From Blumeriella jaapii (Eukaryota; Ascomycota; Leotiomycetes; Helotiales; Drepanopezizaceae), in the NCBI GenBank assembly GCA_009599575.1, contig VWND01000022.1:124001-188000 (forward strand): 64,000 nt of DNA. The letters are read 5' to 3'. Of the stretch, positions 1 through 11,824 are shown in pieces. The notes under the pieces were generated by a model. The model did not search any database and had not been told where the DNA came from. It saw only the letters and a program-made list of their open reading frames with translations. Positions within the stretch are counted from its first letter, which is position 1. The number at the start of each line of letters is the position of its first letter. The translations under genes and the position numbers were made by a program.

Positions 1-644
1 CAGAGGGACGCCTACTGAATTGCCAGGCGAGACCCACGGGGTAGGACAGGAGCAGCGTCACGATGGGCGTCAGGTAGATAGAGGGGTTGCGGAGGGAGAA
101 CAGCATGTTGACGCCGCTTCCAATGGTGCACCACAGCATGCCCAGGACCCAGGCGCGGGGGGTGTTGGCCGGCATCTCCTCGTCGTAGTTGCGAACGGCG
201 GCGCGAACCTCTGGGTAGGGCGAATCCTCCAGGAGCAGGTGCCTCTCGACGGCCGTCTTCTTCTCGAGGTCGCCGTCGTAGGCGGCGTCGATAGACTCGA
301 TCGCATCTTGGGGCAAGTTGGGGTCCCATCTCGCGCTGTTCTTCAGCGCCCTGATGTCTCTCTGGACGACGTCGGGATTGATAGCACTGCTGCTGCTGCG
401 CGCACGGGTCAGTCGGACTGGAGACAGAAGGGGTCTATTGGGGGGTTCTTTGGGGGGAGGGTTTTTTTTGGGTTTTTTTTTTTGGAATTTCCCCTCGCCG
501 TACGGGGAGGGGAGGGGTGGGGTGGGGTGGGGTGGGGTGGCCCGAGGGACTCGGGAATTCCTACTTCTCCTCAGAATCGGACCGCTCGATGCCCGTGGAC
601 AGGGCCGAGGCGTCAGGTTCCTTGTGTCCCCAGACGCGAGCCAT
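1..644 (-). CDS. Oligopeptide transporter (OPT family), N-terminal part, runs off left edge
   Basis: Proton-coupled peptide transporters of the OPT family sit in the plasma membrane. The start is placed at the ATG at 644 (MARVWGHKEP). Exon 1 (565-644) ends at a GTAGGA donor and exon 2 starts near 395 after a GCGCAG acceptor. Exon 2 encodes an acidic cytosolic segment, then the family-typical block YPEVRAAV and NTPRAWVLGMLWCTIGSG, then the first membrane segments (LFSLRNPSIYLTPIVTLLLS). Only about 155 residues lie in the window; the rest would be to the left. The first intron is rich in G/T homopolymer tracts (about 465-540 on the + strand). The substrate cannot be read from this fragment. OPT membership rests on recognised motif order; the exact splice ends are inferred. 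Confidence 0.82.
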
Positions 645-699
645 GGTTGAGGTGCTTCTGTCCGTTCCGTGTTGTCGCGGCGACGGATGAGCAGTGATG

Positions 700-1025
700 A
701 TGAGCGAGAGGGAAAGGAGAAAAGAAGAGGGGGATGAGGAGGAGGAGGAGGAGGAGGAGAGGAGGAGGAGGAGGAGGAGGAGGAGGAGGAGGAGGAGAAG
801 AGGAGAAGAGGAAGAGAAGAGGAGAAGGGAAGAAGCGATAAGCAGCGCTAGGGGCGAGTGACGCGACCATCGTGTGTATGTGTGTGTGTATGTACACATA
901 TATAGAGAGATATAGAGAGAAATATAGAGATGTACAGAGATATACAGAGATAGATAGATAGAGATAGATAGATAGAGATAGATAGATAGAGATAGAAATA
1001 TATAGAGATATACAGAGATATACAC
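700..1025. repeat. GGA/GAGA and GATA microsatellites upstream of the OPT gene
   Basis: From about 730 to 800 the + strand is almost pure (GGA)n with AGAAGG variants. From about 895 to 1025 it is a mixture of TATAGAGA and TAGATAGA units. Several long minus-strand ORFs here are only low-complexity Ser/Leu/Tyr translations of these repeats. Confidence 0.9.
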
Positions 1026-1520
1026 ATATGTGTGTAAACATGTGTACTGTGCTGTACAACATTGGTGCGTGTGTGTGTGAGTACTACGACCTTCACCTGC
1101 CTATTCCAGTTGGCCAGAAATGGTCACGTCGGCGAATCATCTTCTCCGGTCCGGAATCGAAGGGTTTGACCGTCAGTGGTTATGTAGTACCGTATACGAC
1201 GGTCGGTTTCTTCTGTCGTCGGCTGAGTGGCCTGGTACTACAGTACTCCACAGTACCGATGTACAGTACAGCAAGTGAAGTACTGTAAGTGCTGACTTGA
1301 CCCATGATATTTACGGGCGCGTGAATCAAGCTTTTCTGTCATCCTCGGCACCGGGGCAAGTCGGCGATAAGCTTTGGGGGAGGAGAAGCAGCAGTACTGT
1401 AAGCGAGTACGACTTTTACCGTATTCAGAAGTACTTTGTGTACTATGTGGGAAGAGCAAATACAGCATGTAGGGTAATGTATAGAGTAAGAACTGTACGT
1501 CGCTAGAATAGCGAGCTTGT
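1026..1520. other. Intergenic, no gene seen
   Basis: This is promoter-side DNA between the OPT gene and the next + strand gene. It holds many TACTGTA/GTACAGTA-like words (around 1235-1285 and 1390-1500) but no open frame with recognisable protein sequence. Confidence 0.6.
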
Positions 1521-1523
1521 TTA

Positions 1524-1617
1524 CTTCTTGCACTTCTTGCACTTCTTGCACTTCTTGCACTTCTTGCACTTCTTGCACTTCTTGCACTTCTTGCACTTCT
1601 TGCACTTCTTGCACTTC
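1524..1617. repeat. Nine-bp minisatellite, about ten copies
   Basis: The unit CTTCTTGCA is repeated about ten times nearly perfectly, then decays into CTTGCACATCTTCCACTTCTTG up to about 1675 and into TACTGTACATACTGTACATG at 1682-1725. Because the unit is a multiple of three and lacks stops, all three forward frames stay open across it; the resulting Cys/Thr- and His/Phe/Leu-repeat ORFs are not evidence for genes. Confidence 0.93.
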
Positions 1618-2068
1618 ACAAATTGCATGTCTTGCACATCTTCCACTTCTTGCACTTTTTCCATTTCTTGCATTTACAAACTGTATATACTGTACATGCT
1701 GTACATACTGTACATACTGTATATACAAAACACGCATCCTGTTCTCCGTCTCTTATCGATGTCGCTTGGAAACGTGCATTCTGCCCGGGTCATGCCGCCC
1801 TCGTGATTTGGCGAGCTGCATGACTGCGCCGTCGTAGCGCATCACGAGAGCCGGCTTCCTGCTACTTCTCATACAAAACCGCGTTTCTCTTTGTTGATTT
1901 TTGCTGCGCTCTGTTTGCTTGAACACCATTTCATTCGCATGGCAGACAACACCACCTTCGCTCGGTATCAGCAAGCCGAGCAGCGAACACCACGACAACA
2001 TAGCTCCAGTTGGGCCCTCCGATTGACCTAATGTGCCCTCATCCACCGTTCAGACAATTCTAGCACCA

Positions 2069-3937
2069 ATGCCTCAAATGAGAAGAGCAGCGGCAGCAGC
2101 AACAAAAACAAAAAAAAGAACAGCAACACGTAACGGCAATGCGGCTTCGAGGGCCCAATTGCCGGCCGCGAGCAGCGCTGTGATGCCTCCGCGAGAGCCA
2201 GGCCCAGTCAGTTGCCCAACAAACCAAATCAACTGGGTCGAAGTGCGTTCTTCTCTTCTTCCCTCTCCCCTGTGCTTAGGGCAAATCCTGGCAGCCGGCT
2301 CGTCAAGACGACCCGCTGGCCACCTCGGATCATGGCCCTCCTCAAAACTCTCGTTCAACAGCTGAAAGTCATGTTCGACAAGTTCTACGAGCAGACCGAC
2401 TTCCGCAACTCCAACCCCCAAAGACTGACGAAAGATTACAGGCGCTGTTTACCACGGGTGTGGCAGAAGTCAATGCGGATATGCTGAAAACTGGCGAGAC
2501 GGTCAAGGGGGCAGATGGGGTAGTGCGGGTAGGGAAGGGCTCCATGGCCGGAACTCCCAGTGACTATACAGAGACTGGAAAAGCATGTGAGGATGTGATG
2601 CCTGTGGCGAGGACCAAGGATGTGGACCTGGCGACGGAGACCACGGTGGACGCACCCATCACATCTGCCATTCGACCTCGAACATCGTCTTCTGCTAGAA
2701 GCTCAGCACAAGAGACTTTCGCGAGTGCACAAGGGGCCCAGATGCATTCAAAACGAGTCGCGCTCTCTCGCACCAAATCAAGGCTTGTCAAGAGTATTAA
2801 TATTGCTCCCGAAACTCCCCCAGCGAGTCCCCTCCTCTCGAGTGATCAATCCGTAGGCGCATACGAACTCTGGAATTCGCTCGAATCCGACGCCCAATTA
2901 GCGCTGTTCAAACACCAGATACGAAATGCAAAGAACAGGAAACGCTTGATGCTAGCGTGGAACGAGTATGTTGACGAGGTGAAGAACTCTTCCGCTAGAT
3001 CGAAAGATAACCCTCCAGCCACGCCTGCAGGACGAGGGACGCCTGCGAAGACTCCTCTGGTCTCTGCGAACGCAAACATGGTCGACAAAATAACGCAAAC
3101 GTTGGGGCCGGTGTCGAAAACCTCCTTGGGCTCAGTGGATGTGAAGCAGGTTATTGCTGATAGGCGAGAGAACTACGCGCAGCACGGGAAAAAGAGGAGC
3201 AGGAAGTCGAGGCAGCAAAGGAAAAAGCGCTGCGCTCGCCAACCGCCGTGTCTGTTTTTTCTTCGCCAGAAACAGAGGAGAGAGCAGAAATGGAGGTGTT
3301 GAACATGCAGCAAATAGCAAGAGCTCTGTCATTAGGAGCTGAACGCAACGAACAAGCTCTCTCAAGAGATTTGGAGAGAGCAAAGAGTTTAGAGCAGAAG
3401 AGAGAGGCGGAAGCAGCAAAGGAGGTGAAGGAGAACAAGGAAATACACGCACCAAAACAGGCCCCTCGGCTGACGGGGGAGGCTCGGCTGACGAGAGCCA
3501 GACTGGTGAAGGGGGTCGGGATTAAGAAAAATAATCTAGAGCGTGCGCGGAATCAGGGCACACTTCAAGCAGAAGCCACCAAGAAGAAAAGTTTGCATGT
3601 GGAAGAAGACAATCGAGAGCGTGCGCAAGAGCCGATTGGAAAGGAGGCCAAAGCTAAGGACGCGAACCAAACAGGGTCCGGCACCCAATCTTACGAGGCC
3701 AAAAAGTTGTCAAGGGCGAGTGCAGCGGCGCTCGAGCAATCCAGCAGCATCTCCTCAGAAGCCGATCGAGCACTCGCTGAAGTCGCCAGGTACCTAGCAA
3801 AAGAAAGAGAAGAGAAAGGGGGCAAGCAAACACTGATCAGATCCGTCACGGCACCCCTGAAGCGTAAACAGGAGGAGCGTGTCTGCTTGTATCCACGGAA
3901 TAAAGCGAAGCGACGAAAGAAATCCATAACGCAATAA
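2069..3937 (+). CDS. Hypothetical basic coiled-coil protein, probably nuclear
   Basis: I do not recognise the family. The start is the ATG at 2069 (MPQMRRAAAAAT); upstream this frame meets a stop at 2024. A first intron ends with CTTAG at 2279; its donor is either GTCAGT near 2210 or GTGCG at 2243. The second exon runs in one frame from 2280 and includes a conserved-looking block GAYELWNSLESDAQLALF followed by KNRKRLMLAWNEY. The frame then moves to another frame that opens at 3164 and ends at 3937. This fits an intron 3111-3163, after which the sequence continues ARELRAAREKEEQEVEAA, or a lost base in GGGAAAAA at 3186-3193. The C-terminal half is charged helix (EK/ER/AKE rich) and ends in basic clusters (PLKRKQEE, KAKRRKKS) that look like nuclear localisation signals. 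Function unknown. Confidence 0.62.
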
Positions 3938-4958
3938 TCTTTCACCACGTCATGTTACACAACTCACGTTGGCCACCAGCTTGCGGATGTAAGCCCAGTC
4001 CTCTGAGATTAATCTTCACCGTGTCGATAAGCCGATAGGTATTAATTCTAAGTACGAAGAGCTTTAGCGAGAAATCGTTCTTTGCAATCGAGAAGGTTCC
4101 ATTATGACCTACTTCAAGGTATTATCGTATCGAGCTCCGAGTACAAGTTGACGATGCATTGTCGATATTACGTCGGAAGTCGGATTTGTTCAGCGATAAA
4201 GACGCCCAAGTAGATGGCTCTGCATTTAATAGCAGACCCCGCCGCCGTTGCATACCTGGGTCGGAACGGTACAATTAATATGCAGTAGAGTACTGTACCT
4301 TGCGTTGGCATAGGAGGGGGTCGAAACGTGCCTTGGGATAGGTAGACGACGCAGGCTCGCAGCATGCCTTATCTACAGTACAAATCTCTCCTTGCCTCCC
4401 CGCCTCTTATTATTTTTAAATACAAACAAAGATGTTGAATTGCCTCTCCGATTTCTCGGTATTGTTCTTCTCCCAGTATATCTAATCACAGAACAATAAT
4501 CTTTCAACATGGCTGTCTTTATATAATGGAACGAACGGGTTAATGGTGGTTAGCGATAGAACCCAAACTAGAATGCCCGCCCCGTCTTTTGCTCTGGTTG
4601 GATTAGGCTGGGTTGGGTTGGGGGCATTTATCCAGATACCCTAATAATACCGATTAACACGAAATCTCGACAGACCCTTTGTTTGACCTGGTTGATTACT
4701 TGTCTTTCAAAAAAAAAAAAATTTGCTTTGTTTAAGCTCTTTTTCCACAGAGTGTATGTAGTAGTATAGTATGTACTTATATATATATATATAGAAGCTG
4801 GACAGTCCCCTCGCTTACAATTAATCGTACCCGAACTTTGCCCCACCACACCTATCGCATAATTTCGGTCGTTCAAAAGCAAAAAAGAAGAGGGGAAAAA
4901 AAGCCAAATATAAGATCGCAGAGCAAGAAATTGCCAAGCGCAAAAAAGAAAAAAGTAT
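3938..4958. other. AT-rich intergenic DNA
   Basis: No supported gene. It holds an A13 tract near 4709, a (TA)n tract near 4780 and a G-rich GGGTTGGGTTGGGG stretch near 4608-4623. Confidence 0.6.
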
Positions 4959-5049
4959 TGGAGACTATGGGAATTGAACCCATGACCTTTCCTAATCTCT
5001 TCTGCATGAGCAGTGCGAAAGGAAAATCATACCCCTAGACCAAGTCCCC
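4959..5049 (-). tRNA. tRNA-Ala (anticodon CGC) with a 19-nt intron
   Basis: Read on the minus strand the segment folds as a full cloverleaf. Acceptor GGGGACT pairs with AGTCTCC, and the only wobble is G3-U70, the classic alanine identity pair. The D-arm is GTC/GAT. The anticodon stem TTCCT/AGGAA is perfect. The loop is T-T-CGC-A, then a 19-nt insert, then T. The T-arm is ATGGG-TTCAATT-CCCAT and the discriminator is A. The insert lies between positions 37 and 38, the canonical tRNA intron site, and contains its own 4-bp stem CTGC/GCAG. Anticodon CGC and G3-U70 both point to alanine. The D-arm resembles fungal tRNA-Pro, so a tRNA scan should confirm identity. Confidence 0.78.
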
Positions 5050-6904
5050 TACAGATGTTTCGATGTTCAGAGTCCAGAAATGTGAATCAATGTACGTACT
5101 ACCATTTTCTGCCTGACGTGGGTGCTAGCCGAGACCAAGCGAGAAGTAAGCAATGATATTTCAAACATCCCTGACTTTATTTTCTCGTGTTCAAATATAT
5201 GCAGAGTTCTAGGCAATTGTCGATTGGTAAAGACTTTTGAATTTAAAAGAGGCAATATTGGGTCATGTTGTTGGATCGGCTGCTTGGTAAGAGGACAATA
5301 CCCTCTGTTCGGAATCGTGCATCCGAACGGCTTTGGAATTAAAGATCAGAAGAACACAGGGTGATTGGAATAATTTCTCTACTTGAAAAAAGTGTAAGGA
5401 CTGAATAGGAATGATATTTTTCCGAGAGTATAGCTTGCTATCCGCCTATTCCGGTTGCATTGCCATCGTCAGTAGACGGAGAGCTGTCGAATATTGATCG
5501 GGTGATCGTGCAAGACAGGAGTATCCAGAGGTTGAGTCAGGTATCTATTGGCATCGACTGAACGTATTCGAAACTCTTTGTTACAGGTTCTAAAAACCAG
5601 CGGATCGAGACTTATTTAACATTGTATGGAGAATCTCTGATCTCGATCAATTTTAAAGAAGAGCAGGACGAAATAAAAAGACCCGATAACAAGGATTAAC
5701 ATTTTATACCAATGATATATACCCAGACCTGCCGAGGTCTAGCTTAGACTTGATCCAAATTGTGATTCAATGTGTTTCCAAGCCTCGATTATATCCGGTC
5801 CACTAAGTTGAATACGATCTCCCTAACGGATTTCTGTTTGACTATATGATAGTCGAACACGCCATTCACGTGATGTTTTCAATCGTATATTGGGGGTGGC
5901 CGGCCAACTTATCGAAAAGAGCTGCTGAAGTCATTGGGATGAAAATTAAAAGCGTACTGATAAGGATTGAGGTACACGAGGGTTTTTTTGTAGTTGTGAT
6001 CTTCCTTTATCGAGATCACCCCCCCACCCCCCATTCGCACCATACTTCCATCCTACAAAGATATATCCAAAAGTTGAAACTCTACAACGCCCATCAAACT
6101 CCAAACCAATCTTTGCGTCCAGGAGAAGCCTTCACTCAAGAGAACGACCAGGCAACTGTAAGTCTATGTCTTCAGACCAATTTAGATCAGTGATATCAGG
6201 GGAAGGTTCCAGAATTATTGAGTATCCCGTCTAATAGTGCTAAGAGAAAAACGCCCTGAAAGATGTTGGTGACCAGATGCTCAATCAAGCCCCAGCTCTA
6301 CCTAGGGCCTCATCAAAACTCGTCGAGGACTAGAGGATCGTCACCCTTCTTGTAGTGGAAAAGGCGGGTGACAACAGGTTTGTTACCGAGTACTCAGAGC
6401 TGTACCCGGTAGAATCAATCGATATGTCTGTATTTGCCCTGCATCAAAGGACTGTTGAAAGCTGCCTTCGAGAGGAGCGGAGAATGACAGGCTAACTCTA
6501 CCCTGGTCAAGCTCAGCTAGCTGACAAGATGCTAGCAAGTTTGATCCTGCCCTTGAAAATCACAGGTGAAATGATCGATCGTTCTGCCGCGACTGAAGAT
6601 GAGAGTAACTATCTCGTGGCGTTTTCTGCACGCGTCGGGGGAAAAAAAGAAAAAAGTAAACACGACCTCGCGTAGACGTGGACCCCCGGCTCTGCTCCCT
6701 GCCGTGCTTCTCCCGTCCCCATACCCCGCCAAGTAAGCGTCTCGGCATCAAAAACCCCACAAAGCATAGCATAGCAAAGTATCCTGCCCACCCTGCCTCT
6801 CTCCGACCGCAAATCAACACAACAACATTCGGCCTCCTCGTATTTGGCAGCATGCAGCCAGTTGCAGCTCTCGGGTAGTACGGCGCGGGCAGGAGGAGGC
6901 AGAG
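5050..6904. other. AT-rich intergenic DNA, no gene seen
   Basis: About 1.85 kb with many stops in all frames. ORFs of 60-115 codons (for example 5846-6193) show no recognisable protein and unfavourable composition. I saw no transposon ends or terminal repeats. The last 300 bases are the promoter of the SDR gene. Confidence 0.55.
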
Positions 6905-8099
6905 ATGGATCTCCTGCGCGACGACGTCGATTTCGACATCGGGATGCTGCTCGGCGACATCCATCACAGCCATGGCGAGCCCGCGGCAGCCATGTCACCA
7001 GCAACCGATGGGACGAAGTCGAAGCTGCAGCTGCCGGCAAGCTGTGATCCACCGAGGACAGGCGGGCCGGTGAAGCAGAAGGTGTGGATTGTGAGTCGGC
7101 CCTCTCTGCTCTGCGTCCTGGAGATCCGAATGCCTTCGTTGACACCGCGGTGGCCGCTACAAGTCCCAACTGACAGCCTCCCAGATCTTCGGCAGCACAG
7201 GACACATGGGTCGCAGCCTCGTCCGCGCGTGTCTCAGTCAAGGCGATCTCGTGTGCGCCGTGGGCCGGACCTTCGAGAACACGCTCGCATCGATGCAAGG
7301 CTGGCATGCGAACTGCCACGGCACCCTCTGCGACGTGCGCGCGCGCGAGTCCGTGAACCAGGTCATCGAGACGGCCATCAAGCACTTCGGGCACGTCGAC
7401 ATCATTGTCAATTGCTCGGGCTACGGTGTGATTGGGGCGTGTGAAGACCAGGACGACCACGAGTTACGCAACCAGTTCGAGACGAACTTCATGGGGACGT
7501 TGAACATCATCCAGCTGAGCTTGCCGTATTTCAGAGAGCAGGGCGCTGGCAGATATCTGATCTTCAGCTCGACGAGTGGTGCGCTTGGGGTGCCAGGGCT
7601 GGGGCCCTATTGCGCCACGAAGTATGCGGTGGAGGGACTCATCGAGGCGATGCTCTATGAGATTGATTCGTTCAACATCAAGGCCACGCTTGTGGAGCCT
7701 GGGCTGGTGAGGAGGGATGAGCCGGACTGGGAAGAGAGTCCCTTGCCTACTTGGGGGCATTTTCTGATTAGGCCGGCGAGCGAGCCTTATTCGCACCCTA
7801 CGAGCCCGGCCTTGCATGCGAAGAGGATGGTGCAGTGGTTAGGAGACAAGCAGCCGACGAGCGCTGTCAAGTGTGCGGAGCTGGTATGGCAGCTGGGACA
7901 CTGCTCATACCCCCCGCTGCGACTTTTGCTTGGGAGTTATGCTATTGAGAGCATCAGAGACCGACTCCGGGCTGTTTTCGAAGAGTTGGAAGACTGGAAG
8001 CATCTGCACTTCCCCGTGGCAGCAGGCGATCTCGAAGAGCACGAAGAGGCGGGCGAAAGCTCAGCACAAACAGCACAAACAGCACAGCATGACACATAG
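6905..8099 (+). CDS. Short-chain dehydrogenase/reductase with N-terminal extension
   Basis: A classical-type SDR that would oxidise or reduce a small alcohol or carbonyl with NAD(P)(H). Exon 1 is 6905-7090, the intron is 7091-7184 (GTGAGT...CCCAG, branch CTGAC) and exon 2 is 7185-8099, giving 366 residues. Residues 1-62 are an extension without recognised domain. The Rossmann fold starts at IIFGSTGHMG (about 63-71), where the usual TGxxxGIG is altered to GSTGHMG. Then come the NCSGYG segment, the catalytic Ser region SSTSG (about 190-194) and YCATK (204-208), giving the Ser-Tyr-Lys set, followed by PGLVRRD. The C-terminus carries an AQTAQTAQ repeat. The gene is convergent with derlin, 123 bp apart. 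The substrate cannot be predicted. Confidence 0.88.
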
Positions 8100-8222
8100 G
8101 TGATCTGGAAATGATGGTATCGTTTTGTAAAACGCCCTAGCCTATCGCTTTCGCAACCTTGATCAATCAAGCCCTGCTCGCATCCTGTAAGTCCAAAATA
8201 CGCCGGAAACCGCTCCTTCGCT

Positions 8223-9042
8223 CTACCTGACTTCCGGGCCAGGGGCTGCCGCTACAGCAATCTCGTTGTTTATCGCATCTGCTGATTCCTCCGCTCTCGC
8301 CGCCGGCCTCCCTTCGAAGATCCTCCTCCACCACATCGGCGGATCGAACGGCCTGCTGCCGCCATGCAGCGGCGGATACACATCGTTGAAGAAGTACCAC
8401 ACATGCCCAATCACCACTCCCATGATCTCATCCTTCGGAATCGTGCCATGCACCACGAGACTGAACAGCATCAACACCCAGGGCAAGTAAGGGGCCGTGA
8501 AGACGAGCAGGCCGAGGAACGACAGCCGCGTATCGTTGCGGCGCGACCAGATGTAGACGAGCGTTGAGCTGAGGGGGTGCCCTAGGAACGGCATGCTCAC
8601 CAGCGGAGAGATGCAGATGAGGCAGGTTGTGGAGTAGAGGAGCAGCCAGGAGAAGTGGGCGGGGGAGCGGCCGGAGGACTCTTCGAGGAGGCGGGAGTAA
8701 CGGGTCAGGAAGAAGACGTGGAAGACGAGGTCGAGGGAGAGGGGACCGAAGTAGAGGAAGGTGGTGAGGAGACGCCAGTACTATTCGTTTCGTTAGCATC
8801 TCTGGACTCCAAGGCATCGGACGAGATGAGGGGCTCACCTGCGACTTGCAGAACACGGCTCTGAAGCTATAGAACAGCTGGAACGGCGTCACGATCTGGC
8901 ACTGCACCAGCGCGCTTGTGAGGACTGTCGCCGTCGTCCACCAGCGGGTGCATAGCGGCATCTCCCAGAACCACTGCTCGAGCGGAAAGCCGGCCTGGCC
9001 TCCCATTCCGCCCTCTCCTCCTCCTCCCATCATTTGATCCAT
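8223..9042 (-). CDS. Derlin (Der1-like ER-associated degradation protein)
   Basis: Derlins are rhomboid-fold pseudoproteases of the ER membrane that help misfolded proteins leave for cytosolic degradation. Exon 1 is 8839-9042, the intron is 8781-8838 (GTGAGC, branch GCTAAC, AATAG) and exon 2 is 8223-8780. The protein begins with a Gly/Met-rich segment, then the family hallmark LEQWFWEMPLCTRWWTT, QIVTPFQLFYSF, and YWRLLTTFLYFGPLS across the junction. Further membrane segments and the WSRRNDTRLSFLGLL and HVWYFFNDVYP blocks follow. No rhomboid GxSG serine motif is visible, as expected. It is divergent from the CENP-A gene with about 600 bp between starts. Length about 253 residues, normal for fungal Der1/Dfm1 homologues; which of the two it matches is not decided. 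Confidence 0.92.
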
Positions 9043-9249
9043 GGTGGCCGCTTGCTCCTGATGCACGGAGATCAAGTCGTATGCTAATTTGCAGTAATCG
9101 TCGGTTCGCGAGCTGGTGAGTCGTGAGAGTGTGGACGAGAGAGGGCAGACGAGAGAATATGTAACGCTGTTGTTGTTCTTCGAACGTTGTGAAACCAGAA
9201 GTGGCCTTCTCGGCAGCCACTGGGAACCTTGCTGTTGTCGATAAGGTGT

Positions 9250-9420
9250 GGCGGGTGTCTTGCCCCGCCACACCAGCCACACGTCACACCAGCCATGTCA
9301 CACCCGCCACGCCACACCCGCCACACGCCACACCCCGTTGCTGCTTCACACTTCCGAGTGTGAGCCTCAGGCTCAGGCTCAGCCTCGCCCTCAGCCTCAG
9401 CCTCAGCCAAGGTCAACAGA
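9250..9420. repeat. CACACC- and CTCAGC-type short repeats in the derlin/CENP-A divergent promoter
   Basis: From about 9255 to 9335 imperfect CGCCACACC/AGCCACAC units are repeated, followed at 9360-9415 by hexamers GCTCAG/CCTCAG. They lie in the 609 bp shared between the two divergent starts (9042 and 9652). Confidence 0.75.
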
Positions 9421-9651
9421 CCCCTGTTTGCTCAGGAAGTAAACATCGAGTACGCGCCTCGAAACCTCACATCTCGCATTCCGAGTCGACTGTCCCCGGG
9501 GTCTGCAGAATCGACCTCTGTACCGTGTCGCGCGAGTGTTCTCGGGCCGTTGGCGCATTTCACTAGCACAATTGAGACGCGTTCCGACGCGTCGCCCCGA
9601 TCGAGCCCGTCCAATCTCCACACACTCCCCGGCGCATTCCACGTCCCGAGA

Positions 9652-10365
<714 letters not shown>

Positions 10366-10686
10366 GGCATGTTGCAACAGGCAAACAAGTCAGCTGGGAT
10401 GCGCAGCGGACACAAATGCGGGAAATCGGTCCAGTGTGCCATGTTGCGGCAACCGGCTCTCGGACTGAAGTTGGAGCGTTTTTTTTTTAATCGTGTGTGA
10501 GTGATCCGGGGGCGTCAAAAGACGGAGATTCGGTTTACCGAGCTAGGATGTGAAGTCTATGTGCTGGCTTGAGTCCAGATATCGGGCGCAGCTGAGGACC
10601 TCTAGTAAGAGGCGAGGAGACCCAACTCATCGCTCAATTGCAAACGGACCCAAACTTTGTCAAGCTCGTTTGTGGGATCGTGCCAT
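10366..10686. other. Convergent 3' gap between CENP-A and homoserine kinase
   Basis: About 320 bp of 3'-flanking DNA with one T8 tract (about 10481). No gene or RNA seen. Confidence 0.6.
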
Positions 10687-11824
10687 CTAGCTGTAGGTAA
10701 CCGTCGTGCCATCATTCGCCGGCTCCAACAACCTCCACTCACAATTAATATCCTTCTTCGCAAACATGTCCAGAATAACCTTCGCAATGCCGTCAAAGTT
10801 CTCCGTCGCCAACGCCAAAATCGTCGGGCCGGCTCCCGAAAGACAGATGCCACAGAGGCCTGGATGTGACTTCGGCGTTACACTCTGCAAGATCTCTGGC
10901 AAGCCAGGAATCAACCCTTTCCTATAGGGCTGGTGCACCTTATCCTGCATGGCCAAATAGATCTGCTCCGCGTCCGGCGGGCTTCTCCCCAGTGCCGAGG
11001 GCAACAGTGCGATCCGCTGCAAATTAAACACGACATCTGCTCTGCTATACGAGTCCGGCAGCACAGATCTGGCTTTGGCTGTCGCGACTTCGAATTGCGG
11101 AATTATGGCGATGGCCTTTATCTCCTTGGCCCAGGGGAACTTCATGTAGTGGCCAATGCCGATCGGGGGTTCCGGAGGTGCAAAGCCCGTGTCAAGCCCG
11201 CCCGCTGGTTCAGGGAGGACTTCGCTGAGCGGGATCTCCTTCCGGGAGGTGTCTTCGGGGGAGAGGTCGTTGAGATATGTGCCGATGAAGCCGCCGTAAA
11301 GTGCTGCTGCTACATTATCAGGGTGACGCTCTGAACACGCCCAGTGTCAGCTATTGTTCCCTTCATGTGGAAAGAGGTGCGGCGAGAAGGGAATCTATAC
11401 CAATCATCAAACAATAATCCAGCAACCTCGCCTTCGGCAGGCTCAACTTCCCAACCTCGTTTCCTAGTACCACGCCTGCGACCACCGCCGCTCCCGAGCT
11501 CCCCAATCCTCTTCCCAGTGGAATGTGGTTTATGATATGGACCTTGGTTTCCGGGGGGAAGGCTCGCTGACCATGGCACCGCAATACGTACAAGGCCGTG
11601 CGCGTAATCAGGTTGATGTCTGCGCCCAACGGGACCTCATCGGCGCCCTCGCCTTCGTAGCTTATGGTGCAGTTCAACGAGGCTTGGGAGGTGGTAGCGG
11701 GCTCGATGGAAACGCGGAGTTCCAGCCAGATTGAGAGGGCCAGACCAATTACGTCGAAGCCCGGGCCTATGTTGGCGGACGAGCATGGAACTTCTGGGAG
11801 GGTATTAGCCTTGGGGATTGACAA
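10687..11824 (-). CDS. THR1: Homoserine kinase
   Basis: Phosphorylates homoserine with ATP, the step before threonine synthase in threonine biosynthesis (cytosol). Exon 1 is 11401-11824, the intron is 11331-11400 (GTATAG...TTCAG) and exon 2 is 10687-11330, giving 355 residues. GHMP-kinase features: substrate-side N-terminus PCSSANIGPGFDVIGLAL, the ATP loop PLGRGLGSSGAA (about 100-111), ERHPDNVAAALYGGF across the splice junction, and the C-terminal glycine motif GICLSGAGPTILAL. Length and motif order match fungal Thr1. It shares a 536-bp divergent promoter with ADE5,7. Confidence 0.95.

Noticed and set aside
561..1062. Three overlapping minus-strand ORFs up to 154 codons
   Set aside because: They translate the GGA and GATA microsatellites (poly-Leu/Ser, Tyr-Ile-Ser repeats); only the first codons of the OPT gene inside them are real.
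1517..1837. ORFs of 92-132 codons with Cys-Thr-Ser, His-Phe-Leu and Gln-Glu-Val repeats
   Set aside because: They are open in all forward frames and one reverse frame only because the 9-bp repeat has no stops.
2280..2460. Frameshift in the hypothetical coiled-coil gene near CCAACCCCCAAAG
   Set aside because: An intron ending at 2279 puts the whole following segment in one frame, so no lesion is needed.
6609..7460. Minus-strand ORF of 283 codons opposite the SDR gene
   Set aside because: Antisense shadow of GC-rich coding DNA; the + strand carries the SDR motifs and a proper intron.
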